Shown here in pieces: positions 21,940 to 31,503 of a stretch of 64,000 bases of DNA; the stretch's first letter is position 1, and each line of letters starts with the position of its first letter. A model generated the notes under the pieces. It did not search any database and was not told the origin of the DNA. It worked only from the letters and a program-made list of their open reading frames with translations. The translations under genes and the position numbers were made by a program. The stretch lies in NCBI RefSeq assembly GCF_023898315.1, contig NC_064616.1, positions 647,338,974-647,402,973 on the forward strand, read 5' to 3'. This DNA comes from Schistocerca nitens. Taxonomy: Eukaryota > Arthropoda > Insecta > Orthoptera > Acrididae.

Positions 21940-23302
21940 TGTGGCACAGCAGAATAGTCATTAAGAGTAGGAATAAAATTTTGTCAGCACTGGCCGAGAT
22001 GAAGCTAAATGGAACACATCCACCAAGTATACAACAGTCGCGTAACCAATGTCAACACTCGGAAGAACTGAAGTACAGACAGATAGGAAGCTTATTCTCT
22101 CAGAACGTCAGGAACACCTGATTCAGCACTTAGACAACAGTGCAGAGCAGATACATTGTTTTCTGTAAAGAGACTACAAGTAGTAACTTCAGCTAGAAAG
22201 ACACAAGAACGCCTTCAGGCTGCAAACTTTACATAGAGGAACTCTTTGAAGCCCTGAAGTTAAACATTAGGCTAGCCAAAGCCTGGGCAGGCTCAGAAAA
22301 TGGAAGCGCAATCAGTAGGAACCATGTAATCGACTGCTATAAAACACTTGTCTTCTTTCCACTTACTCTCAGAGTTAGGCTACCCCACCTACATCAGCCG
22401 GCCGCGGTGGCCGTGCGGTTCTGGCGCTGCAGTCCGGAACCGCGGGACTGCTACGGTCGCAGGTTCGAATCCTGCCTCGGGCATGGATGTGTGTGATGTC
22501 CTTAGGTTAGTTAGGTTTAGGTAGTCCTAAGTTCTAGGGGACTTATGACCTAAGATGTTGAATCCCATAGTGCTCAGAGCCATTTGAGCCACCTACATCA
22601 CTGATACCGATGGAAGGTCAGCTCTACTAACTGCGGGAGGCTCTGGTGAATACAACAAAGTGTCTACAGCTGATGCTGCCTTGCGTTAAGTCCGCAGCCA
22701 TCTGGCTGTGGAGAGAATTCCAGCTCTGCAAGCTGTATCCCAGCCGTTCACAAGTCACGAAGAACCGATATGCCCATCCGTGAGCTGTTCAGCTTGGGAG
22801 CAACGCGCCTGTCCCGCAACTACTGGGCAAAACAAATACCGCCTAACTGGCTGTATGCTGCAGTTGCCTCTCAGGCTGTAGTTCGTGTCACTTTTGGGTC
22901 TTCCGCCTACGCGCCATCACGACAACCGACAACAGGGGCATGTAGATTTCTAGGGATGAACCTAAGCACAGCTTCACTCAACAAGATTGCTGAGGCTCCC
23001 ACAGACGTCTACAGGTACACTGGGCTGTAGCAGCAACACGCACCCCCCCCCCCCCCACCCCTGCTACGGGGGGGCCATGGCCATCACCTCCGACAACGCC
23101 AGAGTCTGATGTTGCAAATGCCTCGCTGGGTGCTGACATGCAGCACTGGGAAGAAGACAGAGTGACTGTAAAACTCTCTGAAATAAATGTCTGTTAATTG
23201 GATGATGTCTCATTAGAGCCCCAGCACTGAACATGTTCCCACAACTGCACCTCTGCTCATCTACTTGCGTAGGAGGCTGCATCTCGTATGCGTCTATAAA
23301 TC
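21940..23302 (+). repeat. 5' LTR-like repeat (copy 1)
   Basis: It aligns with 28433-29992 along its whole length, by eye roughly 75-85 % identical. Landmarks: 'ggaataaaattttgt' (21970), 'cgactgctataaaa' (TATA-like, 22331) and 'ctgaaataaat' (possible polyadenylation signal, 23179). It carries a SINE at 22397-22588 that copy 2 lacks, and a C-run at about 23043-23057. Confidence 0.75.
22397..22588 (+). mobile_element. SINE family A, full length
   Basis: Perfect 12-bp duplication ccacctacatca at 22385-22396 and 22589-22600. Absent from the matching position in the second LTR-like repeat, so it inserted after the LTR element. Confidence 0.96.
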
Positions 23303-23320
23303 TGGTGTCAGAAGAACCTT
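23303..23320 (+). other. Putative tRNA primer-binding site
   Basis: TGGTGTCAGAAG starts directly after the end of the first LTR-like repeat. A TGG start is expected because tRNAs end in CCA, and this sequence resembles PBSs of Ty3/gypsy-type elements. The primer tRNA was not determined. Confidence 0.5.
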
Positions 23321-23350
23321 CTGTCCCACAAACTGGAGCCAGAAATTGTG

Positions 23351-23600
23351 CCGGCCGCGGTGGCCGAGCGGTTCTAGGCGCTGCAGTCCGGAACCGCGCG
23401 ACTGCTACGGTCGCAGGTTCGAATCCTGTCTCGGGCATGGATGTGTGTGATGTCCTTAGGTTAGTTAGGTTTACGTAGTTCTAAGTTCTAGGGGACTGAT
23501 GACCTCAGACGTTTTAGGTTAGTTAGGTTTAAGTAGTTCTAAGTTCTAGGGGACTGATGACCTCAGATGTTAAGTCCCATAGTGCTCAGAGCCATTTGAA
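23351..23600 (+). mobile_element. SINE family A with internal 58-bp tandem duplication
   Basis: Full-length copy flanked by a 12-bp duplication, ccagaaattgtg (23339-23350 and 23601-23612). Its 3' body contains a direct 58-bp duplication (23456-23513 and 23514-23571, starting ttaggttagttaggttta), unlike all other copies here. Confidence 0.95.
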
Positions 23601-23778
23601 CCAGAAATTGTGATTTCTAACGTCCTATGAATTGGGCACCAGGAGTGCTGACGTTGGCTATCACCGCTGTCGACGAGCCACACCTGTACGTTAGCAGCTA
23701 ACGACATCTGTCATTATGTGGTGCAGTGGATGATCAAGTTTCGTTGGCCTGTTTTCTTTTTTCTTTTATTTTGAGGGC

Positions 23779-24009
23779 ATGTTGAGTTGGAAGAATCCGC
23801 ATATGAACTCGAAAGTTACGTTTCATACGCCACAAGAACCTGCAGTTCCGGGTAACTGGAGAGAAGGGTATTTGCGGTCGACAGGTTGCCAGTACTGTAA
23901 TTTATCAGGACACGAATTACGATGTACTAAGGTAGTGCCACTAACGTGTCAACTTGTCAAAGGTTTGGACATGAAGCACAGCAGTGCAAGGAGTCCCGCT
24001 GAGCTATGA
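23779..24009 (+). pseudogene. gag-like stretch with CCHC zinc knuckles
   Basis: The frame contains CQYCNLSGHELRC, close to a CX2CX4HX4C zinc knuckle but one residue short. About 15 residues on, in a frame shifted by one base (about 23951-24000), a second stretch fits CX2CX4HX4C exactly (Cys spacing around CQRFGHEAQQC). Paired knuckles about 0.5 kb after a primer-binding site suit a retroelement nucleocapsid, which binds its RNA. The N-terminal part of a gag is not recognisable. A frameshift is required, so this copy is probably dead. Confidence 0.5.
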
Positions 24010-24133
24010 TGTATAGATAAGAATAATGTAGATGTTTTTGCTTATTGACAGTGTGTCGGTATACTATATTCTCACTGGTTCTGTATAATAAGTCGAAATG
24101 TAAATTACACAACGACCAGAAACGGATGCACAT

Positions 24134-24598
24134 GTGTCGGGTGTTAGTGGAGCAGTACAGGATGATTGGAGGGACGATTTCGTGAATGGGAAGATTGAGA
24201 TATTAGAAGATGAAGATAATAATGCAGTTGTGCAGATACCTGTGAATTCGTTTCATGTAGTAAAGAAAAGCAGTATGGAAGCATCAGCTCCAGTATCTTG
24301 TGCAAATACAGAGCCTGAAGTAGCTGTAGAGCCAAACGAAGTAAGTGTGGGATGCCCTGAAGTAAATGAGTGTGTGAGTAGCAACATGCGTGATATTGAT
24401 TTAGGTGTAGTAGTATCTACGTCATTGGATGACGATGGTTCTGAGATCTTGGAACCTGCGCCAGATGCACAGGGAAGTACATGTGCCATTGATTTTTGCG
24501 TCGTGCAGAGTCTAATTGTAGACAGTGATATTAAGGCTGATGTAACGGAGATGTACAGGAAGCTATTGATGATGTTAGTTGTGTTGCGAAGGTTGTGA
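24134..24598 (+). CDS. Unrecognised acidic ORF of the LTR element, 154 codons
   Basis: Open from the ATG at 24134 to the TGA at 24596-24598. It is rich in Asp, Glu, Val and Ser (for example EILEDEDNNAVVQIPVNSF and TSLDDDGSEILEPAPDAQG), with no membrane segment, catalytic motif or known domain that I can see. It lies between the zinc-knuckle stretch and a second ORF, inside the LTR element. It may be the remainder of a gag or an accessory protein. It could also be a surviving piece of a longer frame, because coding-like sequence (WKKRRRKNAYSANESADKS, about 24670-24740) continues after the stop. Confidence 0.4.
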   Translation: MSGVSGAVQDDWRDDFVNGKIEILEDEDNNAVVQIPVNSFHVVKKSSMEASAPVSCANTEPEVAVEPNEVSVGCPEVNECVSSNMRDIDLGVVVSTSLDDDGSEILEPAPDAQGSTCAIDFCVVQSLIVDSDIKADVTEMYRKLLMMLVVLRRL

Positions 24599-24798
24599 AT
24601 AATGGAGAAGTAGTGACGCATTCATTTCTGAAGGACCACTAGGCGCGGTGCCATCTTCTCCAAAGGGGGAAGCGTGGAAGAAAAGACGAAGGAAAAATGC
24701 TTATAGTGCTAATGAGTCGGCCGACAAGTCTGAAACCTTTCAACAATGAGTGTCTGAGGATATAGGGGAATTTGATGATACTTGCAATGTTATAGGAC

Positions 24799-25284
24799 AT
24801 GAGGGTAGGAGAAAAACAAGTAATTTTTCTTAAAAGCACAGCCACTTTCAGGGAAACCTTGTGTCAGCTGAAGGAGACAGCCGCAAGTGATGCAACTTCG
24901 GAAGGGTCTATAATCATGAAAGTACAAACAATTAAACTGCGTACAGCATCACCGATATTCAACGCAAACGATAAAGTGCCAGAGAGCACAAGGACGTTGG
25001 TTTTGAAAAGGAAAGGTATAAGGAAATATGCTATTGCAAGGTGTAGTCAGTGTATGAGTAACTGTAAGATAAAAGAGGTAATTGGAGCTACCGACCAGTA
25101 TGTTGTACGTGGTAGTACAGCCAGAAATTTGTCTGTAAACGTTGTTTTGGGGATGTATATTTTGAGCAAACAAAAGGGAAACTTTTGTTTCAAAGATAAA
25201 TTTCCAGGGGTATACCAAATCACTAGGTTAAAGAACTACCTGACAGGAAAGAAAAATGCCACAGGAATTAGTGTTATAGTTTAA
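24799..25284 (+). CDS. Unrecognised basic ORF of the LTR element, 161 codons
   Basis: Open from 24799 to a TAA at 25282-25284. Lys/Arg-rich, with a short Cys cluster CSQCMSNCK near residues 83-91 and a C-terminal stretch FKDKFPGVYQITRLKNYL. I do not recognise a domain. The upstream acidic ORF and this one may be one gene split by mutations. The RTE-like LINE starts about 45 bp after its stop. Function unknown. Confidence 0.4.
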   Translation: MRVGEKQVIFLKSTATFRETLCQLKETAASDATSEGSIIMKVQTIKLRTASPIFNANDKVPESTRTLVLKRKGIRKYAIARCSQCMSNCKIKEVIGATDQYVVRGSTARNLSVNVVLGMYILSKQKGNFCFKDKFPGVYQITRLKNYLTGKKNATGISVIV

Positions 25285-25466
25285 GGGGATTATGACTCGT
25301 CAAATTAGGATCGATTTAAAAGCAGAGATATCTCATGAAATCAACTAGGGGTAATGCAGGAGTAGGTTTAATAATGAATAATAAAAAAAAGGAGTACGGG
25401 TAAGCTACTATTATTGAGACCAAGATAGACACGAAGCCCACGCCTGCTACAGTAGTACAAGTTTAT

Positions 25467-28157
25467 ATGCCAACTAGCTCTACAGATTATGAAGAAATTG
25501 ATGAAATGTATGATGAGATAAAAGAAATTATTCTGGTAGTGAAGGGAGACGAAAATTTAATAGTCATGGGTGACTGGAATTCGAGAGTAGGAAAAGGGAG
25601 AGAAGGAAAAATTGTAGGTGAATATGGATTGGTGGTAAGAAATGAAAGAGGAAGTTGTCTGGTAGAATTTTGCACAGAGCCTAACTTAATCATAGCTAAC
25701 ACTTGGTTCAAGAATCATAAAAGAAGGTTGTACACATGGAAGAATCCTGGAGATACTAGAAGGTATCAGATAGATTATATAATGGTAAGACAGAGATTTA
25801 GGAACCAGGTATTAAATTGTAAGACATTTCCAGGGGCAGATGTGGGCTCTGACCACAATCTATTGGTTGTGAACTGTAGATTAAAACTGAAGAAACTGCA
25901 AAAAGGTTGGAATTTAAGGAGACCGGACCTGGATAAACTGACTAAACCAGAGGTTGTAGAGAGTTTCAGGGAGAGCATAAAGGAACAATTGTCACGAATG
26001 GGGGAAAGAAATACAGTAGAAGAAGAATGGGTAGCTCTGAGGGATGAAGTAGTGAAGGAAGCAGAGGATCAAGTAGGTAAAAAGACGAGGGCTAGTAGAA
26101 ATCCTTGGGTAACAGAAGAAATATTGAATTTAATTGATGAAAGGAGAAAATATAAAAATGCATTAAATGAAGCAGGCAAGAAGGAATACAAACGTATCAA
26201 AAATGAGATCGACATGAGGTGCAAAATGGCTAAGCAGGGACGGCTAGAGGACAAATGTAAGACTGTAGAGGCTTATCTCACTGCCTACAGGAAAATCAAA
26301 GAGACTTTTGGAGAAAAGAGAACAACTTGTATGAATATCAAGAACTCAGATGGCAACCCAGTTCTAAGCAAAGAAGGGAAATCAGAAAGGTGGAAGGAGT
26401 ATATAGAGGGTCTATACAAGGGCGATGTACATGAGGACAATATTATGGAAATGGAAGAGGATGTAGATGAAGACGAAAAGTGAGATACGATACTGCCTGA
26501 AGAGTTTGATAGAGCACTGAAAGACCTGAATCGAAACAAGGCCCCGGGAGTAGACAACATTCCATTAGAACTACTGACGGCCTTAGGAGGGCCAGTGCTG
26601 ACAAAACTCTACCATGTGGTGAGCAAGATGTATGAGACAGGCGAAATACCCTCAGACTTCAAGAATTATATAATAATTCCAATTCCAAAGAGAGCAGGTG
26701 TTGACAGATGTGAAAATTACCGAACTATCAGTTTAATAAGTCACAGCTGCAAAATACTAACGCGAAATCTTTACAGACGAATGGAAAAAATGGTAGAAGC
26801 CGACCTCGGGGAAGATCAGTTTGGATTCCGTAGAAATATTGAAACACGTGAGGCAATACTGACTCTACGACTTATCCTAAAAAAAAGCACTCCGTCTTCA
26901 GGCCACGAGTGGCCTACCGGGACCATCCGGCCGCCGTGTCATCCTCAGAGGAGGATGCGGTTAGGAGGGGCGTGGGGTCAGTACACCGCTCTCCCGGTCG
27001 TAAGATGGCATTCGTGACTGAAGCCGCTACTATTCGGTCGAGTAGCTCCTTAATTGGCATCACGAGGCTGAGTGCACCACGAAAAATGGCAACAGCGCAT
27101 GGCGGCTAGGTGGTCACCCACCCAAGCGCTGGCCACGCCCAACAGGGCTTAACTTCGGTGATCTGACGGGAACCGGTGTATCCACTGCGGCAAGGCCGTT
27201 GCCATACGGCTTATCCTAGAAGAAAGATTAAGGAAAGGCAAACTCACATTTCTAGCATTTGTAGACTTAGAGAAAGCTTTTGACAATGTTGACTGGAATA
27301 CTCTCTTTCAAATTCTGAAGGTGGCAGGGGTAAAATACAGGGAGCGAGAGGCTATTTACAATTTGTACAGAAACCAGATGGCAGTTATAAGAGTCGAGGG
27401 ACATGAATGGAAAGCAGTGGTTGGGAAGGGAGTGAGTCAGGGTTGTCGACTCTCCCCCATGTTATTCAATCTGTATATTGAGCAAGCAGTAAAGGAAACA
27501 AAAGAAAAATTCGGAGTAGGAATTAAAATCCATGGAGAAGAAATAAAAACTTTGAGGTTCGCAGATGACATTGTAATTCTGTCAGAGATAGCAAAGGATT
27601 TGGAAGAGCAGTTGAACGGAATGGACAGTGTCTTGGTAGGAGGATATAAGATGAACATCAACAAAAGCAAAACGAGGATAATGGAATGTAGTCGAATTAA
27701 TTCGGGTGATGCTGAGGGAATTAGATTAGGAAATGAGACACTTAAAGTATTAAAGGAGTTCTGCTATCTGGGGAGCAAAATAACTGATGATGGTCGAAGT
27801 AGAGAGGATATAAAATGTAGACTGGCAATGGCAAGGAAATCGTTTCTGAAGAAGAGAAATTTGTTAACATCGAGTATAGATTTAAGTGTCAGGAAGTCGT
27901 TTCTGAAAGTATTTGTATGGAGTGTAGCCATGTATGGAAGTGAAACATGGACGATAAATAGTTTGGACAAGAAGAGAATAGAAGCTTTTGAAATGTGGTG
28001 CTACAGAAGAATGCTGAATATTAGATGGGTAGATCACATAACTAATGCGGAGGAATTGAATAGAATTGGAGAGAAGAGTAGTTTGTGGCACAACTTGACA
28101 AGAAGAAGGGACCGGTTGGTAGGACATGTTCTGAGGCATCAAGGGGTCACAAATTGA
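25467..28157 (+). pseudogene. Endonuclease-reverse transcriptase ORF of the RTE-like LINE
   Basis: The first part (25467-26483) carries the C-terminal half of an AP-type endonuclease: VMGDWNSRVG, YQIDYIMV and GSDHNLLV. A single TGA at 26481-26483 then breaks the frame. RT begins about 26500 with FDRALKDLNRNKAPGVDNIP and RCENYRTISLISHSCKILT. It is split by a SINE and continues at 27217 with FVDLEKAFDNVDW, GVSQGCRLSPMLFNLYIEQA, an intact active site FADDIVIL, and a C-terminal WSVAMYGSETWTI then RRMLNIRW. The extreme N-terminus is missing because of 5' truncation. Apart from the stop and the SINE the frame is remarkably open, so this insertion is fairly young. It would nick target DNA and prime reverse transcription of its own RNA. 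Confidence 0.92.
26881..27204 (-). mobile_element. 5S-rRNA-derived SINE (SINE3 class)
   Basis: Minus orientation. From 27204 downward it reads ggcaacggccttgccgcagt, then caccggttcccgtcagatca and ccgaagttaagccctg, then cttgggtgggtgaccacc. This is a clear 5S rRNA-like head of about 100 bp. An unrelated body of about 220 bp follows and ends at 26881 in an A/T-rich tail. It is flanked by a 14-bp duplication with one mismatch: tacgacttatccta (26867-26880) and tacggcttatccta (27205-27218). It splits the RTE-like ORF. Confidence 0.93.
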
Positions 28158-28432
28158 GCATTGGAGGGCAGCGTGGAGGGTAAAAATCGTAGAGGGAGAC
28201 CAAGACATGAATACACTAAGCAGATTCAGAAGGATGTAGGCTGCAGTAGGTACTGGGAGATGAAGGGGCTGGCACAGGATAGAGTAGCATGGAGAGCTGC
28301 ATCAAACCAGTCTCAGGACTGAAGACCACAACAACAAGAACAACAACAACAACATCTCATGAAAGGATGAATTAGTAAGGTACGTATACAAGTTAGTAAA
28401 GTATAAAAATTCGGAACGAATTTTATCAAGGA

Positions 28433-29992
28433 TGTGGAACTGTTGAGTGGCAGAATAGTAATTAAGTGTAGGAATAAAATTTTGTTAGAACCAGCTGGGA
28501 TGACGCTAAGTGGAACACGTCCGCCAGATACACAATGGTTGCATAACCACTGTCAACGTTTGGAAGAAGAGATGTACAAACAAACAGGGACCTCATTCCC
28601 TCATAGTGTGCGTGAGGGAACGCCGGGAACACATGATTCAGCACTTAGACAACGGTACAGAGCAGACATAATGCTTTCTGTAAAGAGGTTACATGAAGTA
28701 ACCTCAGCTAGGGTAGACACATGAGCGCCTTCAGGCTGCAAGCTTTGCGTGAAGGAACATTCCGAAGCCCTGAAGTTAAATATTAAGCTATCCAAGAGCG
28801 CTGGCAGGCTCAGAAAATGGGAGTACATTCAGTCACCTGTATGGGTTAAATCATGACATCGAGTGCTGTAAGGGGATAGCGTTGCTACCTCTGGATCACA
28901 GGGTCCTGGGTTCGATTCCCGGCCGGGTTGTGGATTTTCTCAGCCCGGGGACTGGGTGTTTGTGTTGTCCTCATCACTTCATTATCATCATCATTGGTGA
29001 CAGTGGCTAAATTGGACTGCGAAAAAAATTGGACTGTGAAAAAATTGGGACTTTGTACGGGCGCCGATGACCACGTAGCTGAACGCCCCACAAACCAATC
29101 ATCCTCATCATCATCCCAATCATCATCATCATCATCATCATCGACTGCTATAAAACCTTCGCCGTTCTTCCAATCACTCTCAAAGTTAGGCCACTCCATC
29201 TGCTTCACTGATACCGATGGTATGTCAGCTCTACTTATTGTCGGAGGCCTTGGTGAACACAATGAAGTGTCTACAGCTGCCGTTGCCTTGGAGTCCACTT
29301 CTACGAGTCCAAAGCCACTGGCTGTGGAGAGAACTTCAACTCTGCAAGCTGAACTCCTGCCGATCACAATGGTAACTGACTGAAAATGAGGGCTGGGCTG
29401 ATCTTCCGTGAATGAAGAACCGATCTACCTGTCTGCAAGCTGTTCAACTTGGGAGCATGGCACCTGTACCGCCACTCCTGCGCAGAACAAGTACCGCCTT
29501 ACCGGCTGTATGCTGGGACTGACTCTCAGGCTGTCCTTCGTGTCACTGTTGAGTCTTCCGCTTACATGCCATCTTGACAACCGATAACAGAGGCATGCAC
29601 ATTTCTGAGATTGAGCTGAAGCACAACTTCACTCCACGAGAGTGCTTAGGCTCCGACAGACATCCGCCGTCTTGCTGGGCTGTACTAACGTGCCAGCCAC
29701 TGGACTCGCCTGCAATGGGGCCATGGCACTGACCTTAGACAACTCCAGAACCTGCGCCTGCAAATTCTTTACCAGGAGCTAATATGCTACCCTGCACGTT
29801 CATGCGACTCGGGCTTAGCACGGCCGGTACTTGGCGGCACTGGGAAGGAGAAACAGAGATTCTGAAATAAATATCGGTTAACTAAATGATGTCCCGTAAC
29901 GTCCCAGCGCTCCGCAGAACCCCATCGCCACACCTCCACTCGTCTATCCTATACCCACATAGGCTACCGCATCTACCGAGATCCTTCAAACA
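28433..29992 (+). repeat. 3' LTR-like repeat (copy 2)
   Basis: Matches 21940-23302 from TGTGG to a terminal CA. Shared landmarks: 'ggaataaaattttgt' (28471), 'cgactgctataaaa' (29142) and 'ctgaaataaat' (29862). It carries its own SINE D insertion at 28871-29138. The many differences between copies imply an old element. Confidence 0.75.
28871..29138 (+). mobile_element. SINE family D (tRNA-derived)
   Basis: A tRNA-like head, 'ggatagcgttgctacctctggatcacagggtcctgggttcgattcccggccggg', with a clear box B. It is followed by 'tctcagcccggggactgggtg' and a (tca)n tail (about 29101-29138). The duplication is catcgagtgctgta (28857-28870) versus catcgactgctata (29139-29152). Absent from LTR copy 1. Confidence 0.88.
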
Positions 29993-30069
29993 TAATAACT
30001 CAGTTCAGTATTATGATCGGATCATTCGTCAGGAATATATCTCCCATAAAACTTTTGTCTCAATACTTT

Positions 30070-30345
30070 TAACACTATCGACGAGTTAAGAATATTTATT
30101 CAACATCAAGATGAGTTAACACTTTCAAGCAACAATTTCCAATTTATGGAAGGAAGATTTATGGCAATGAAGAATAATGGAAGCGTTCTGCCAACAGCAA
30201 CATCGCGACTTACATGTAATGCATTCACCTTTCTGTTTCAAGAAATAAGATATGAACATAATGACATCATGCTCTATGTGCAAGAGTTGTTAGAATCACA
30301 TCGACTGTCAAAACATATATCTCTGCATCAAATTCAAATCTGAAT
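30070..30345 (+). pseudogene. Capsid-like fragment of the Maverick-like relic
   Basis: One plus frame from about 30075 to 30343 reads IDELRIFIQHQDELTLSSNN, then FMEGRFMAMKNNGSVLPT, then FTFLFQEIRYEHNDI. The pattern of an LPS/LS-rich strand, an EGxF turn and an EIRYE strand is one I associate with the N-terminal region of a capsid gene of arthropod Mavericks. It lies in the same orientation as the ATPase-like and minor-capsid-like relics, and just outside the 3' end of the LTR element. It is therefore most simply the continuation of that relic. The N-terminal codons are not visible, and the frame stops at 30343. Confidence 0.5.
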
Positions 30346-30349
30346 GCAT

Positions 30350-31500
30350 TATACGTAAAACGCAGGATGGTTCATATATGGGTCGACAGATGGCCGCTTT
30401 AGTGTCTTCATCCTGCTAAAATGAGAGAAAGATAAGGGTTGAACGTTCCAACGACACTGGGATTACTAGAGACGGAACACTGCAAGCCGTCACTTGCTTT
30501 AATCCTAAATATGTGTCTGAGTGACACTAAATGTTATTATTTTTATATAAAGAAAAGTAATAGCTTCTCAATAACCTCGTTTGATTGATGATTGAGTGGC
30601 AAAGCATACGTTGGGGTGGAAGCTTGGAAAGTATACAATTTCTCCCCTGAATTAAACCCTTTTACAACGCAATCTGACTTTGTTTACGTGAATCCTTGTG
30701 AGGCCCCACACCACCCAAATAGAGTCAACTACAACCGCGTATACCACAAACTATGATTCACCTGAGAACCGGGAGCTGTGAATATCACTTAACAACCCTT
30801 CGTCGGTGCAGCGATATTTTACCCTTTCACCTTGATTCAGGCGGTAGCAGAAAACGGCGTGCTGTGGGCAAGGAGCGGTGCGCTGCGGCAGCTGTGATGT
30901 TCTGACACGTCCACGAAAATTTGCAAACGGTGCTGTCTGGCGTTCTAATTATCAGAACGCGGGAAACTTCACTAGCAGAACCCTGAAATCCTGGAAGATA
31001 TCCGTGTGAGGTGCACCCGTTCACTACTCTGGCCAAACCAATTTGACTCACAGGCACGATGGTGCGTACTGGAATTGTCAAGTATCAGGCTGGCGACTCA
31101 GGACGAATAAGTTCACCTTCGTGACAGACGATATGTCCAAGATGATATGCAGTTCCACAATCAGTACAGCTGGAAACTGTCACAGGCTCTTAGACCGCCA
31201 CAAGATACAGACCACAAGTCTCACCCACTAGAGAAAGACCTGAAGTTCTTTTCCAGGTGAGCACCAGAAGACGAAGAAGCGAAGAATCACAACCACTTTC
31301 CACAAGGCCTCGGTACGGGAGCCGAATTATCAAAAACGAAACAGCCCCCAAATTGCACACACCAAGTGAACTATCCTCTACTCAGTGAGTCTCCCGTCTT
31401 GACTGTTCTGTTGGCTTGGTAGCCAATCCAGATACTGCGCCGAGGTTCCCAAACTGCGGAGCAAGCCTCCACTTTGCATATCCTGAGAGGAGAAGATTTT
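30350..31500. other. No gene identified; possible decayed continuation of the capsid-like gene
   Basis: Plus-strand pieces near 30380-30420 and 30600-30770 read as coding-like, with many stops. I could not anchor them to a family. Confidence 0.25.
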
Positions 31501-31503
31501 AGA

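Larger units (their letters stand above)
25341..28353 (+). mobile_element. RTE-like LINE, 5'-truncated
   Basis: A 3.0-kb insert flanked by a perfect 11-bp duplication, atctcatgaaa (25330-25340 and 28354-28364). It ends in an (aac)n tail at about 28326-28353. It encodes an endonuclease/reverse-transcriptase ORF on the plus strand and is interrupted by a 5S-derived SINE (26881-27204). It lies inside the LTR element, so it is younger. Confidence 0.93.
21940..29992 (+). mobile_element. LTR retroelement with LTRs over 1.1 kb and no visible pol
   Basis: Two direct repeats in the same orientation (21940-23302 and 28433-29992) both start TGTGG. The second ends in CA. TGG of a putative primer-binding site follows the first directly. 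Near-identical 5-bp flanks, caata (21935-21939) and taata (29993-29997), look like a target duplication. The internal part, after removing nested insertions (SINE 23351-23600 and LINE 25341-28353), is only about 1.8 kb. It carries a zinc-knuckle stretch and two unrecognised ORFs but no protease, reverse transcriptase or integrase. It sits inside the Maverick-like relic. Alternative: a deleted autonomous element. No clear polypurine tract was seen before the second LTR. Confidence 0.65.

Noticed and set aside
21940-23302. LTR-like repeats as part of the Maverick element itself (its terminal repeats)
   Set aside because: They are direct, not inverted. They carry a PBS-like TGG after the first copy, and capsid-like sequence resumes outside the second copy.
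27105-27204. Possible 5S rRNA gene or pseudogene
   Set aside because: It is attached to a SINE body and flanked by a target duplication, so it is a 5S-derived SINE and not an rRNA gene.
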